Source: Planctomycetota bacterium (GTDB lineage Bacteria; Planctomycetota; UBA1135; GCA-002748355). Taken from it: a DNA stretch of 64,000 nt. The stretch is from the NCBI GenBank assembly GCA_027021385.1, contig JALUUL010000014.1, positions 1 through 64,000 on the forward strand. The letters are read 5' to 3'. Shown in pieces: positions 1-7,996 of this stretch (positions are counted from its first letter, which is position 1; every line of letters begins with the position of its first letter). The notes beneath the pieces were generated by a model. It was not told the DNA's origin and searched no databases. It saw only the letters and a program-made list of their open reading frames with translations. A program made the translations under genes and the position numbers.

Positions 1-1
1 C

Positions 2-133
2 AGCGCCGTCGCGATCGAGATTTCAGAGGAGTGGGAGACTGGACGCATCTACCTCAGCATGGACACCGAACGAGGATTAACACCGCAACTGTTGCTCTGC
101 CGTTCCATTCAGAACGCATTCATTGGGGATTGA
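2..133 (+). CDS. C-terminal end of a probable IS256/Mutator-type transposase, cut by the window edge
   Basis: An open frame enters from the left edge and stops at TGA 131-133. Its translation contains EISEEWETGRIYLSMD, which resembles the end of IS256/Mutator transposases, where an acidic (E/Q)xEEW segment is followed by GRRYL or GRRYM. The rest of the protein, including the DDE catalytic residues, would lie outside the window. The frame runs convergently into the 3' end of the lipoprotein gene and shares 14 bases with it. The match covers only about 15 residues, so a chance open frame or another gene tail is possible. No terminal inverted repeat could be assigned. Confidence 0.42.
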   Translation, partial: SAVAIEISEEWETGRIYLSMDTERGLTPQLLLCRSIQNAFIGD

Positions 134-1817
134 ATGCTCCTCTGGGAACCGGCTTCGAAGCCCCCAGGGACTTGAAATAGAACCCGGAACCGATCAGGAG
201 ATTCCTGGCCGCCCCTCCATAGACATAATCGCCGCCAACGATCTTATGATAGATTTCTCCCGATGTGGGATAATCCCCAACGCTGGACTCTGGAACAACG
301 AAGTGATTATTCTTGAACACGACCCCCGGAACGGCGTTGCTTCCCGAGCCCATAGCGCCTACCGAGTTAAAGGCGCAATTGATAAAGAAAAGATTCTCAG
401 GTTCGAAACGGCTCGCTCCCTGGAAATCCCTTCGGAAAATCAGCTTTTGATCCAACAGGGAAACATTGGCAAAGAGTATATGGCTCTCCTTGGATGCGAG
501 CTGACTGAAGCCGCCTTTGGCATTCGGCTGGTCAAGATCCATGAAGACATTGACGAAAGCCATGTTCGAAAAGCTCGATGAAGTTTTGTCCAGAAAGATC
601 CCCTGGGCTCTCTTCGAGCGAAACGCCTTGAAGTTGTAGACGATGACATTTTCATGGGTTCCGAAATACTGAAACACATCGGTATGGTATTCGGGGATCG
701 CATCAGCATCCACTCTCCACGCTTCAGAGTTCAACACCAACTGCGAATTCTGATAGGCATCACTCGATATCTTGTCGACCTTGCAGTTTCGAACCAAGTC
801 GAAAGCGGTAAAGCCGTAGGCCATATCTTCCGCAATCGAGTTTGTCACATAGCTCTTCAGATCCGCATTTCGAACTGGATTCATATCAAAAGGCTGCTTG
901 CGGTACCGATACCCCAAAGGATTGTACCAGCGGACATCATCGAACCAGACATAATCCCCGATCTCCGGGTAATAACTCGATATCCGCTTGAAGTCGAACG
1001 TCACGCCGTTCCAACGCACCTTGTGAATCATCGGCCTAATGACATCGCTCTTGAGAGCGTTCCCGTATACAATGACCTTATCCCGGCTCAAGGAGGCGGA
1101 TCTCGTCACGGTAATCCACTTATCGTTCTTCCTCGACGAAGCCCTGCCCTTGATCGGGTACTCTCCCGGCTCGGTGATCACCACCGTTCCGCCATCCGCG
1201 ACGATTTCCAGTCCCTTATCCAGGGATTGAACCGGAAACTCCATGCTCCCCGGCCACTTGTCGTTCCCTTTCACCGAAACATAAATGGAAGAAGCGTTGA
1301 AGGTGGGTTTGGTGTAGTCGACGAATGCCCCCGTAAGGAGACGGGGAGCCCCTTTGTTCGGATAGACGATGGCCCGGACCTCAATTCGCTTGCTGACGGT
1401 GGGCTCCGGCTTCAGGGTAACCCAGTATTCAAAAACCTTCGTCCGCGGGTTCAGGGATGGATACTTCACCGCGACCCAGGGGGAACCATCCGCCGAGAAC
1501 TCGACCCGATCGATTCCGTATCCGGAAAACGCCACGACCCCTACTTCGAAGGGTCCTGAAACCTCCTGAAAGGGGACGAGGTCGAAACGGGCGATCGCCT
1601 TGGCCCTCTGTTCGAGAAGGGTCCCGTAAGCGGGAGGTTCGCGGGTTTCCCCGGTGAAGGCGTTCCCCGGGACCAGATCCACACCGCTGAATCCTCCGGG
1701 GACTCCGGTGTTCCCCGGTTGAGAAGGAGTCCCTCCCCCGCCGCAGGAGGCCAGGAGAAAGGAGAAGAGAAGAAGAGAGCGGCTCAAGAGATGAGGCTTC
1801 CAGGTTGTAGTACGCAT
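120..1817 (-). CDS. Lipoprotein with a probable right-handed beta-helix domain
   Basis: This 565-aa protein starts with a lipoprotein signal: a basic and hydrophobic N-terminus and lipobox LLAS|C at Cys25, then a Gly-rich linker. A sandwich-like segment fills residues 50-170. From about residue 175 (IYVSVKGNDKWPGS) it resembles secreted parallel beta-helix proteins that open with a YVS..GND..PGS signature before pectate-lyase-like coils. It is probably tethered to the outer membrane and may bind or cleave a polysaccharide, but no catalytic residues could be named. AAAGGAGC lies 5 nt before the ATG, supporting this start. The distal half of the gene is visibly less GC-rich than the rest of the window, and its end overlaps a possible transposase tail, so acquisition by transfer is plausible. 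Confidence 0.8.
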   Translation of the reverse strand: MRTTTWKPHLLSRSLLLFSFLLASCGGGGTPSQPGNTGVPGGFSGVDLVPGNAFTGETREPPAYGTLLEQRAKAIARFDLVPFQEVSGPFEVGVVAFSGYGIDRVEFSADGSPWVAVKYPSLNPRTKVFEYWVTLKPEPTVSKRIEVRAIVYPNKGAPRLLTGAFVDYTKPTFNASSIYVSVKGNDKWPGSMEFPVQSLDKGLEIVADGGTVVITEPGEYPIKGRASSRKNDKWITVTRSASLSRDKVIVYGNALKSDVIRPMIHKVRWNGVTFDFKRISSYYPEIGDYVWFDDVRWYNPLGYRYRKQPFDMNPVRNADLKSYVTNSIAEDMAYGFTAFDLVRNCKVDKISSDAYQNSQLVLNSEAWRVDADAIPEYHTDVFQYFGTHENVIVYNFKAFRSKRAQGIFLDKTSSSFSNMAFVNVFMDLDQPNAKGGFSQLASKESHILFANVSLLDQKLIFRRDFQGASRFEPENLFFINCAFNSVGAMGSGSNAVPGVVFKNNHFVVPESSVGDYPTSGEIYHKIVGGDYVYGGAARNLLIGSGFYFKSLGASKPVPRGAFNPQ

Positions 1818-1851
1818 TGCAGCTCCTTTCCCTCAGATACGCTGCCAGTCT

Positions 1852-1870
1852 CTTCTTCGGCTCGAAGAAG
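1852..1870 (-). repeat. Perfect 8-bp inverted repeat in the leader of the lipoprotein gene
   Basis: CTTCTTCG and CGAAGAAG are separated by 3 nt, about 35 bp upstream of the ATG. As RNA it makes a compact hairpin in the 5' leader; as DNA it could be an operator. Its position just before the ribosome-binding site suggests control of the lipoprotein gene, which is inference. Confidence 0.5.
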
Positions 1871-1958
1871 GGCGTTCTTGATCAACAAGGCCTCATAAAG
1901 AACCATAAACCACAGACAAATAACAACTTAAGCAACCCCAAGCATTCCCGAATCGAGA

Positions 1959-2013
1959 CGCTTCACCGGGGATTCCGACTCCGCTCGGACCTCGTTCCGG
2001 CGGGGGTGAAGCG
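1959..2013. repeat. 9-bp inverted repeat CGCTTCACC / GGTGAAGCG enclosing a 37-bp spacer
   Basis: The arms at 1959-1967 and 2005-2013 are perfectly complementary. The spacer holds a smaller TCCG/CGGA pairing, and the right arm also overlaps a GGGGT...ACCCC stem (2003-2018), so alternative folds are possible. It could be a structured leader, an operator, or a remnant of a mobile-element end. I cannot distinguish these. Confidence 0.45.
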
Positions 2014-2111
2014 ACCCCGCAACTCGAGATCCTGAAAAAACCTTTTGAGACTGAAGTTCGAAAGATGGAGGACCGAGAGAGGATCCTCCGAATCCGAGAG
2101 CCGAACCATTG

Positions 2112-2130
2112 GAAAAACGCCACGATGGCA
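2112..2130 (-). terminator. Weak candidate terminator after the helicase operon
   Basis: On the minus strand GCCA-tcg-TGGC is followed by GTTTTT, about 47 bp after the helicase stop codon. The stem is only 4 bp, so the call is tentative, but it is the only stem plus T-tract in the right place. Confidence 0.3.
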
Positions 2131-2176
2131 GGATTCCGCCGATGGGAACGAGGGGCGGAGGGGATCCCGGAAAGAT

Positions 2177-4234
2177 TCAGGCGAGGAGGCTTCGGGCGGC
2201 GGCGCGGATCCGGTCGTCGAAGCAGGGGAGGATCTCCGCCCGGGCGAGGCGGGTCGAGAGTTCGTCGGGGCGGAGGGCCGCCAGGACGGCATGCTCCCGT
2301 TCGTCGGGGGGCAGGAGGCGGAACCAGGGGCCGAAACCGAGGAGCCTGGAAAGGGCGGGGATCAGGTCCCGGGCGTGGATGCGGAGACGGTCGGGCTGGC
2401 TCAGGACCGAAGGCCAGTCCTGATGGCCCCTCCGTAGAAGCAGCCCGAAGGAGACGCCCTGGCCCGGGCGTGGCCGAACGGCCTCCCCGGCCGAGCGGTG
2501 CAGGAGAAAGCCGCGCAAGGTCCCGAGACCATGGAGGAAGATCGTATCGTCCTCCCCCTCGATCCTGTGGACGGCGGCGGGATTGAGCCCCATCCAGGCG
2601 AGGAGGTCCTGGGCCAGGGCGAGAGGCACCGGAGGGGCCGGGCGTGCCTTGAATCGACTCATTCCCCCTCCGCCATGCGCGCCTCCGGCGAGAAGCCGGC
2701 CGTCCCCGGAACGCTTCAGGAAACGGGCCTTCCCGCCGAGAAGGACGGCCTCGGGCTCCCCCCTCGTTTCCGGTCCGTCCAGGACCCCGGGGGACACGGT
2801 CCCGAGCCTCCTTCCGGTCAGCTCCTCGAGCACCTCGACCTCGGCCTCCCCCGAGAGGTTCGAGTGCAGGTTTCCTCTCCGGAAACGCTCCTCGAGTTCC
2901 TCGGTCGCGAGGTAGTGACCGGGGGCCAGCCGCCGGAACCACCTCCCTGCATGGGCGAGGGCCTCCTCGAGGCGGACCTCGGTCCAGTAGGACCGCTGCC
3001 AGGAGGGGAGGCGCTCGAGGAGATGGGCCGGAGAGATCGCCTTCGCGGGATTCTGGAACAGGAGGCTCGCGGCCTGCTGGAGAGCGGTCCCCGGATCGTA
3101 GACCGGCGGATCGGTCAGGAGCCTCTTCGAGGAGGCCGCCTTCTTCAGGTGGCGGAAGCGCAACCGCTCTCCCGGCGAGCGGGCGAGCGCCAGGAACTCG
3201 ACGCCCCCCTTCCGCCGTCCCGCGCGACCGACGCGCTGCAGGAGACTGGGGACATCGGGGGGCACCCCGAAGAGCACGACCCGGTCGACATGGCCGATGT
3301 CGAGGCCCAGTTCGAGGGTCGAGGTCGCGAAACAGACCGCGATCCTCGCATGATCGAAAGCCCGCTCGACCCGTTCCCTCTCCTCCCGGGAAAGGCTTCC
3401 GTGGTGCGCGAAGGCGGCCGTCCCGAAGGGGGGCCTCCCCTTGCACCGTTCCACGGCCCATTCGACCTCGGCCCTGGCGTTGCAGAAGACGAGGACCTTG
3501 GAGGCGCCGTGTTCCAGGAGGGAAGAGAGGAGGGGACCGGGGTCCCGTCCGAAGGGACAGTCCGCGATCCTCGCGCGCATCGGCCGGCGCATGGGGTCCT
3601 CGAGCACCCGGGCGGAACCCGCATAGCGCGCGGCCATCTCCTCGGGCCGGTCGACGGTCGCCCCCAGCATCAGGATCTGGGGTTCTACGCCCCGGGTCGC
3701 CGCGACCCGGCGCAGTCTCTCGCAGAGGACGGCGCATTGATCGCCTCGGGGACGGCCGTCGAGGGCGTGGAGTTCATCGAGAACGACGGCCCTGACCGGA
3801 AGCAGTCGTTTCGCCGCCCGGCTCAGGAGCGAATCCAGGGATTCTGGGGTCGTGATCAGGCACTGCGGCATCTCCCGGCCCGGGTCGGGATGGTCCGCCG
3901 TCTTGCGCCCGAGACTCAGGCCAAGACGGGCGAAGGGTTCCCGCAGGCGCCGGTGGAGGTCGTTGACGAGGGCCCGGGTCGGGACGAGATAGAGGATCGC
4001 AGGTCCTTCGACGAAGCGCCCGTCCTCGTCGAGGATGCGCTGCAGCAGGGGGGCCAGGACGGCCTCGGTCTTGCCGCCAGCGGTGGGCGCGATGAGCAGC
4101 ACGTGTTCACCGGCGAGGATCGGCGCGACCGCCAGGGCCTGGATCGGAAGGAGCCGCGGAAAGCGGGCGTAGAAGGCCTCGAAGGTCCGCGGGAGGCGGG
4201 CGCGCAGATCCGCGTGTTCCTCGGCCGGATTCAC
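2177..4234 (-). CDS. Lhr-like superfamily II DEAD/DEAH helicase, BrxHI-like
   Basis: This 685-aa protein has the full SF2 core: motif I APTAGGKT (residues 49-56), motif Ia VPTRAL, motif II DELH (153-156), motif III GAT (about 191-193), motif V ATSTLELGLDIG (303-314) and motif VI QRVGRAGR (333-340). The ATSTLELGLDIG and QRVGRAGR pair is typical of Lhr-type helicases. The roughly 340-residue C-terminal part has no motif I can name. Size and arrangement resemble BrxHI of BREX types 2 and 5. It starts at GTG 4234 and overlaps the upstream ATPase stop by 4 nt (GTGA), so translation is probably coupled. It is the last gene of the four-gene operon. ATP-driven translocation on nucleic acid is secure from family knowledge; a defence role is inference. 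Confidence 0.88.
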   Translation of the reverse strand: MNPAEEHADLRARLPRTFEAFYARFPRLLPIQALAVAPILAGEHVLLIAPTAGGKTEAVLAPLLQRILDEDGRFVEGPAILYLVPTRALVNDLHRRLREPFARLGLSLGRKTADHPDPGREMPQCLITTPESLDSLLSRAAKRLLPVRAVVLDELHALDGRPRGDQCAVLCERLRRVAATRGVEPQILMLGATVDRPEEMAARYAGSARVLEDPMRRPMRARIADCPFGRDPGPLLSSLLEHGASKVLVFCNARAEVEWAVERCKGRPPFGTAAFAHHGSLSREERERVERAFDHARIAVCFATSTLELGLDIGHVDRVVLFGVPPDVPSLLQRVGRAGRRKGGVEFLALARSPGERLRFRHLKKAASSKRLLTDPPVYDPGTALQQAASLLFQNPAKAISPAHLLERLPSWQRSYWTEVRLEEALAHAGRWFRRLAPGHYLATEELEERFRRGNLHSNLSGEAEVEVLEELTGRRLGTVSPGVLDGPETRGEPEAVLLGGKARFLKRSGDGRLLAGGAHGGGGMSRFKARPAPPVPLALAQDLLAWMGLNPAAVHRIEGEDDTIFLHGLGTLRGFLLHRSAGEAVRPRPGQGVSFGLLLRRGHQDWPSVLSQPDRLRIHARDLIPALSRLLGFGPWFRLLPPDEREHAVLAALRPDELSTRLARAEILPCFDDRIRAAARSLLA

Positions 4235-5679
4235 GGTCCGAAATCGACCGCGCTGTGGCGGCAGTGGTCGAGGAAATCGAGGACGCGGCGCGCGAAGCCG
4301 CGCGGACCGGCCGGAACTCCACGGCGGAGCCAGCGCTCGGCGCGCTCGTCGAGGGCCCGCAGGGCCGTGGGCTCCATCCCCGGAAACGCGCGCTTGTAGA
4401 GGGTCCGGAGCCGTCCGGCCAACTGGAGATACTCGCGCGGGCCGAAACTCCGCAGCTCGTGGACACGCTCCGCTCCCAGGACCGTCCGGAGAAAGCTCTC
4501 GCTCTCCGAGCCCGGGGTCGCCGCTAGCACGATGGCCAAGCGGGATTCCCTACCGAAGCGGGGGGGCAGGCGCCTGATGACCCCTCGTCCGCCTTCCCCG
4601 ATCCCGGAAAGGTCCAGGGCGGCCTCCCCCTCGGAGGGGAGGGAGGCGGCGAGCAGGACGCGGAAGACCTCGGTGGCCTTCGCCCGCTCCTCGGAGGCGA
4701 GACCTCCGAAGAGTTCGGTCTCGTCGAGGAGCACGCAGAGGCCTTCGTAGCCGCGGAGCCGGGCCAGATGTCCGAGCCCGGAAAGCAGGTACCCGTAGAC
4801 CCGGGCCAGGGTCCGGAAATCCGAGAGGGCGAGGACCCGGGCGCGGACATCGAGCATCCGGTGGAGATCGCGCTGCAGCTCCTGGTTGATCCCGGTCGCG
4901 CGCCCCTCGATCCAGTCCAGGAGACGGCTCTGGAGATCCGCCGGACGGGCGTCCTCGGGATGTTCCCGGAGGGCTTCGGCCAGGGCTTCCGCATAGCGGC
5001 GGGCCGGTTCGAGAAAGGCGTGCGCCTCTCCCCGGAAGTCGCGGAGAGGGTCGTCCCCGCCCCGCCCCGCCTCCCCGGAGAGGAGGGGCCAGAGCCCTTG
5101 TTCTCCGGCCTCGATCCTGTCCGGATAGACGAGGGATCGGGCAAGGGCGGCGTAGACCCGGCGGGGACGGTTCGGCGGGGCCTCCTGCGGATCCAGCCAG
5201 GCCCGCGCGACGATCCATCCCTCGTCCAGGGCCCAACGCTGGCAGAGTTCGAGCATGTGCGTCTTGCCCGAACCGTAGTCCCCGAGCAGGGCGAGGGCCC
5301 GGCCTCGCTCCCCGCCGCTCAGCAGCATGCGGAAGGCCGCGATCTCGTTCTCCCTCCCGACCGTGTAGGCCTCCAGCCCTTTCGAGGGCACGACGCCCAG
5401 CCGCAGGGCCTCGAGGATCTGCCGGTCGGGCTGGAACCGGGAATCCTCCTCTCCGCTCCGGGTCCGTCCCGTGGTCCTCCCGCGGCGCCCCCCCCCAAGG
5501 GTCCCCTCTTCATCCTCCACGAGCCGGAGAAGGTTCGCCGGAAGCCCCACGTCGAGACCGGGGAATCGATCGAAACGCACCCGGAGCACGAGCCCGCCCC
5601 GTTCCCGGGCGACGATGCTGCCCATGCCGTAGGTCGGATGCCGCACGCGGCGGGGACCCATCCCCTCCCCGCCGCTCAT
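4231..5679 (-). CDS. BrxC/BrxD-type P-loop ATPase (DUF2791) with an N-terminal SH3-like domain
   Basis: I start this 482-aa protein at ATG 5679, preceded by GGAGGAGAGG; the 870-aa track entry extends into antisense of the upstream gene. Residues 13-52 (HPTYGMGSIVARE...) look like the small SH3/Tudor-like beta barrel found at the C-terminus of UvrD/PcrA helicases. After a Gly/Arg/Glu linker comes a DUF2791-like ATPase: ALRLGVVP (91-98), YTVGRENEI (105-113), Walker A GDYGSGKT (133-140) and Walker B LCVLLDE (314-320), then a helical C-terminal part. The same order is known from BrxD of BREX systems. It is separated from the first ATPase by 53 bp and overlaps the helicase by 4 nt, suggesting the products act together. 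Confidence 0.85.
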   Translation of the reverse strand: MSGGEGMGPRRVRHPTYGMGSIVARERGGLVLRVRFDRFPGLDVGLPANLLRLVEDEEGTLGGGRRGRTTGRTRSGEEDSRFQPDRQILEALRLGVVPSKGLEAYTVGRENEIAAFRMLLSGGERGRALALLGDYGSGKTHMLELCQRWALDEGWIVARAWLDPQEAPPNRPRRVYAALARSLVYPDRIEAGEQGLWPLLSGEAGRGGDDPLRDFRGEAHAFLEPARRYAEALAEALREHPEDARPADLQSRLLDWIEGRATGINQELQRDLHRMLDVRARVLALSDFRTLARVYGYLLSGLGHLARLRGYEGLCVLLDETELFGGLASEERAKATEVFRVLLAASLPSEGEAALDLSGIGEGGRGVIRRLPPRFGRESRLAIVLAATPGSESESFLRTVLGAERVHELRSFGPREYLQLAGRLRTLYKRAFPGMEPTALRALDERAERWLRRGVPAGPRGFARRVLDFLDHCRHSAVDFGP

Positions 5680-5732
5680 CCCTCTCCTCCGGTCCCGGTG
5701 GAACGGAAACCCCCGGATCGTTTCCGCACGGA

Positions 5733-7148
5733 TCAGAACTCCTCGTCCAGGTCCACGTCCTCGAGGTTCAGACCCTCTCCGAGACGGAGAGGAGAGGCGT
5801 CCTCCCCATCTCCGCTCTCCGCGGGGTCCTCCCCGTCGCCCCCCCCTTCCTCCTCCGTGTCCACGTCCCGGAAGACCGGCGGCTCGGGGGCGGAAAGCAG
5901 GGAAGCCGTCGTGCCCGAGAGTTCCCGCAGGACCTCCTCGCCGAGAATCCGCTCGCCGTCCGCGACCTGCCCGTAGCAGAGATCGACCCAGGCCTTGACG
6001 AACAACCGGCGGTGGCTGACCTCGTAGTGGTGCCTCGTGACGATCGCCGCGAGGCGGGATGCGTTCTCCTTCTGCACCCGGGGATCGAGTTCCACCCCGC
6101 GCGCCGACTCGAAGACCTTCAGGATCCGGCCGGCGATCTCCTCGAGCAATTCCTTCGGGGGAAGGTCGAGATGCTCGAGATCGAGGACCGGGGACTGCGG
6201 GCTCCGTTCCGAGACGGGACTGACCGCGCTCAACCTCTGGTGCAAGGCGGGATAATCGGGAACGACGTTGCGCAGGAACTCCGGAGGCACCGCGTAGAGC
6301 ACCATGACCGAAGGAAAGCGCGCCTGCCCGCAGAGATCGATGATCTGACGCAGGTTGTCCATCAGCCGCTGGCTGCGGCTCGCCGTCAGGCTCATGACCC
6401 GATCGCCTTCGTCGAAGAGGATGACCGTGCCACGCAGCCCCAGGCGCGGGATGAGCTGCGTCATGGAACGCAGCATCGGAAAGGCGTTGCCCTCGTGGAT
6501 CCGGCTGTAGATCCCGAGCGCGCGGTGCTCGGAGCGGGGGACGTCCAGCCCGAGGAGCCAGGCCCCGAGGAGGTGGCGCGCCTCCTCGTCCCCGTCGGCG
6601 ACCGCTCTCATGTAGCGGTAGACCGCCTCCCGGAAGGCGGCGTCGGCGGCGGGGAGACGCCGCACCTCCTCCCGGAGCCAAAGCCGGGTTGCCTCCTCCC
6701 CCTGTGCCTCGATCCGGGCGAGGCAGAGATCTTCGAGAAGCGAGGGGAGTCCCTCGCGGGGAAGTCCATCCTCGTCCTCGGGGGGCGGAGCGAGCAATCG
6801 CGCGACTTCCCGATAGACGCTGAGACTCTTGTCGAAGGGGCATTCCCTGGCGGACAGCACGACGTCGGCGACCGCGTACCCCCTCTTCCAGGCTCGTTCG
6901 CGCACGCAGTACAGGAAGTGGGTCTTCCCGGCGCCGAAACCCGCCTGGACGATCCGGAAGGTCGCCCCCCCCGCGGGCAGCAGCCCCTCGAGATACTCCC
7001 GATCGAGGATGCGCAGGTAGGTTTCGTTGCCGACGTTGATCGCATCGAGATGACGATCCGGCGGCTTGCCGCTGGAACCGAGACTCTCGAGGATGCGCAT
7101 CGCCGCGGGCCGGCCGAGCTCGGCCCCCGTACCCTTCCCCCCACTCAT
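5733..7148 (-). CDS. Second BrxC/BrxD-type P-loop ATPase (DUF2791) with an acidic tail
   Basis: This 471-aa protein starts at ATG 7148 behind GGAGGGGG and overlaps the stop of the upstream gene (ATGA). Walker A is GFGAGKT (residues 70-76), preceded by LDAINVGNETYL, matching the VG-(x) segment before the P-loop in DUF2791 proteins. Walker B is VILFDEGDR (242-250), followed by SQRLMDNLRQIIDLC, reminiscent of the DEVE...LRQLLDE stretch I recall from BrxD. The last 45 or so residues are strongly acidic (about 20 D/E) and may be a protein-protein contact or a DNA mimic. It is a distant paralogue of the next gene, so a hetero-oligomeric ATPase is plausible but unproven. Confidence 0.83.
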   Translation of the reverse strand: MSGGKGTGAELGRPAAMRILESLGSSGKPPDRHLDAINVGNETYLRILDREYLEGLLPAGGATFRIVQAGFGAGKTHFLYCVRERAWKRGYAVADVVLSARECPFDKSLSVYREVARLLAPPPEDEDGLPREGLPSLLEDLCLARIEAQGEEATRLWLREEVRRLPAADAAFREAVYRYMRAVADGDEEARHLLGAWLLGLDVPRSEHRALGIYSRIHEGNAFPMLRSMTQLIPRLGLRGTVILFDEGDRVMSLTASRSQRLMDNLRQIIDLCGQARFPSVMVLYAVPPEFLRNVVPDYPALHQRLSAVSPVSERSPQSPVLDLEHLDLPPKELLEEIAGRILKVFESARGVELDPRVQKENASRLAAIVTRHHYEVSHRRLFVKAWVDLCYGQVADGERILGEEVLRELSGTTASLLSAPEPPVFRDVDTEEEGGGDGEDPAESGDGEDASPLRLGEGLNLEDVDLDEEF

Positions 7149-7996
7149 ACTTCCCCCTCCCGGACGAACCTGAGGCTCAGGTAGTACTGGCCCCCGCCCA
7201 TCCCCGCGCGCAGGAAGAGCACCCTCTTCCTGTCCCGGGCACTCCCTCCGGTCGCGGTCCCGAGTTCGAGTCTCCATCCCTCGAACGCGAGCCTCCCCTC
7301 CATCGCGAGGCGATCCAGCCAATACGCGAAGCGGGCGCGGTCGAGCGCCCCGCTCTCCCAGCCCTTCGGCCAGGCGCCCAGGAGACGCAGGGAGAGTTCG
7401 AGCTCCGCGGGCAGGTCGCCGAGTTCGACCCTTCCCGAGGGGTCCCCGCCCCGCCTTCCGAGGGCCGCCCCCCAGGAGGCGCGCAGCGCCCGGAACAAGG
7501 TCTCCGCGCCCGGCCAACCCCGCGCGAGGAAGGCGTTCGCTTCTCCGACGGCGCCGGGGAGACTCCGCGGCCGCAAGGGGACGCGGGCGACCTTCTCGCG
7601 ACCGTAGGCGATCTCCGCGACCCCCTTCTCGAACTCGAGCGTGAGGCTCAGGATCCCCGCCTCGAAGACCGGAGGGCGCTCCCCGGACTTCCGCAGTTCG
7701 ATCCCCGTCTCCAGGAAGGCCTCGTGGAGTTCGTCGAGGAGGGCCCTGCGCCATCCGGGCTCCAGGTCGCGGACCGAGGCGCGTGCCTCTTCCGCGAAGG
7801 CGAGGAGCTTCTCTGCTCCCTCGCCTCCACAGGCCTCGATGGCCTTCCAGGCCTTCCTCCGGATCCCCGGATCCTTCCAGGCCTCCGAATCCCCGAGAGC
7901 CTCGAGCGCCTTGCCCGCCCTCTCCAGGGCCTTTCCGAGGCGTCCGGCCTCATCCGCCAGCCGCCGCGCCTCGTTCGCCAGTTCCTCGGGTTCCAA
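7145..7996 (-). CDS. Unknown 283-aa protein, first gene of the BrxD/BrxHI-like operon
   Basis: I do not recognise this protein. The N-terminal third is a long amphipathic, Ala/Glu/Leu/Arg-rich helical region (LANEARRLADEAGRLGKALE) that could form a coiled coil. The rest mixes strands and helices, and the C-terminus is Gly-rich (AGMGGGQYYLSLRF). No Cys/His zinc site, P-loop or nuclease motif is visible. The track starts at TTG 8056, which has no ribosome-binding site; TTG 7996 has AAAGGA 6 nt upstream and is preferred. By position it matches the adaptor protein (TerB-domain type) seen in some DUF2791 ATPase-helicase clusters, but I cannot see TerB motifs. It diverges from pgi. Confidence 0.72.
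   Translation of the reverse strand: MEPEELANEARRLADEAGRLGKALERAGKALEALGDSEAWKDPGIRRKAWKAIEACGGEGAEKLLAFAEEARASVRDLEPGWRRALLDELHEAFLETGIELRKSGERPPVFEAGILSLTLEFEKGVAEIAYGREKVARVPLRPRSLPGAVGEANAFLARGWPGAETLFRALRASWGAALGRRGGDPSGRVELGDLPAELELSLRLLGAWPKGWESGALDRARFAYWLDRLAMEGRLAFEGWRLELGTATGGSARDRKRVLFLRAGMGGGQYYLSLRFVREGEV

Larger units (their letters stand above)
1818..2176. other. 359-bp intergenic region, lower in GC, with inverted repeats
   Basis: The gap lies between the ends of the helicase operon and the start of the lipoprotein gene, both on the minus strand. It must hold the lipoprotein promoter. I see no convincing -35/-10 pair, although the stretch around 1895-1930 is the most AT-rich and is the likely place. 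It contains two inverted repeats (listed separately), a run of six T on the minus strand near 2036, and a small stem followed by T5 at 2112-2130. No open frame here looks coding. Confidence 0.6.

Noticed and set aside
2498-4399. 633-aa plus-strand ORF over the helicase
   Set aside because: It is antisense to a gene with all SF2 helicase motifs.
2177-7996. Complete BREX system
   Set aside because: No PglX, PglZ, BrxA/BrxB or full-length BrxC-size gene was found in the window; only BrxD/BrxHI-like parts are present.
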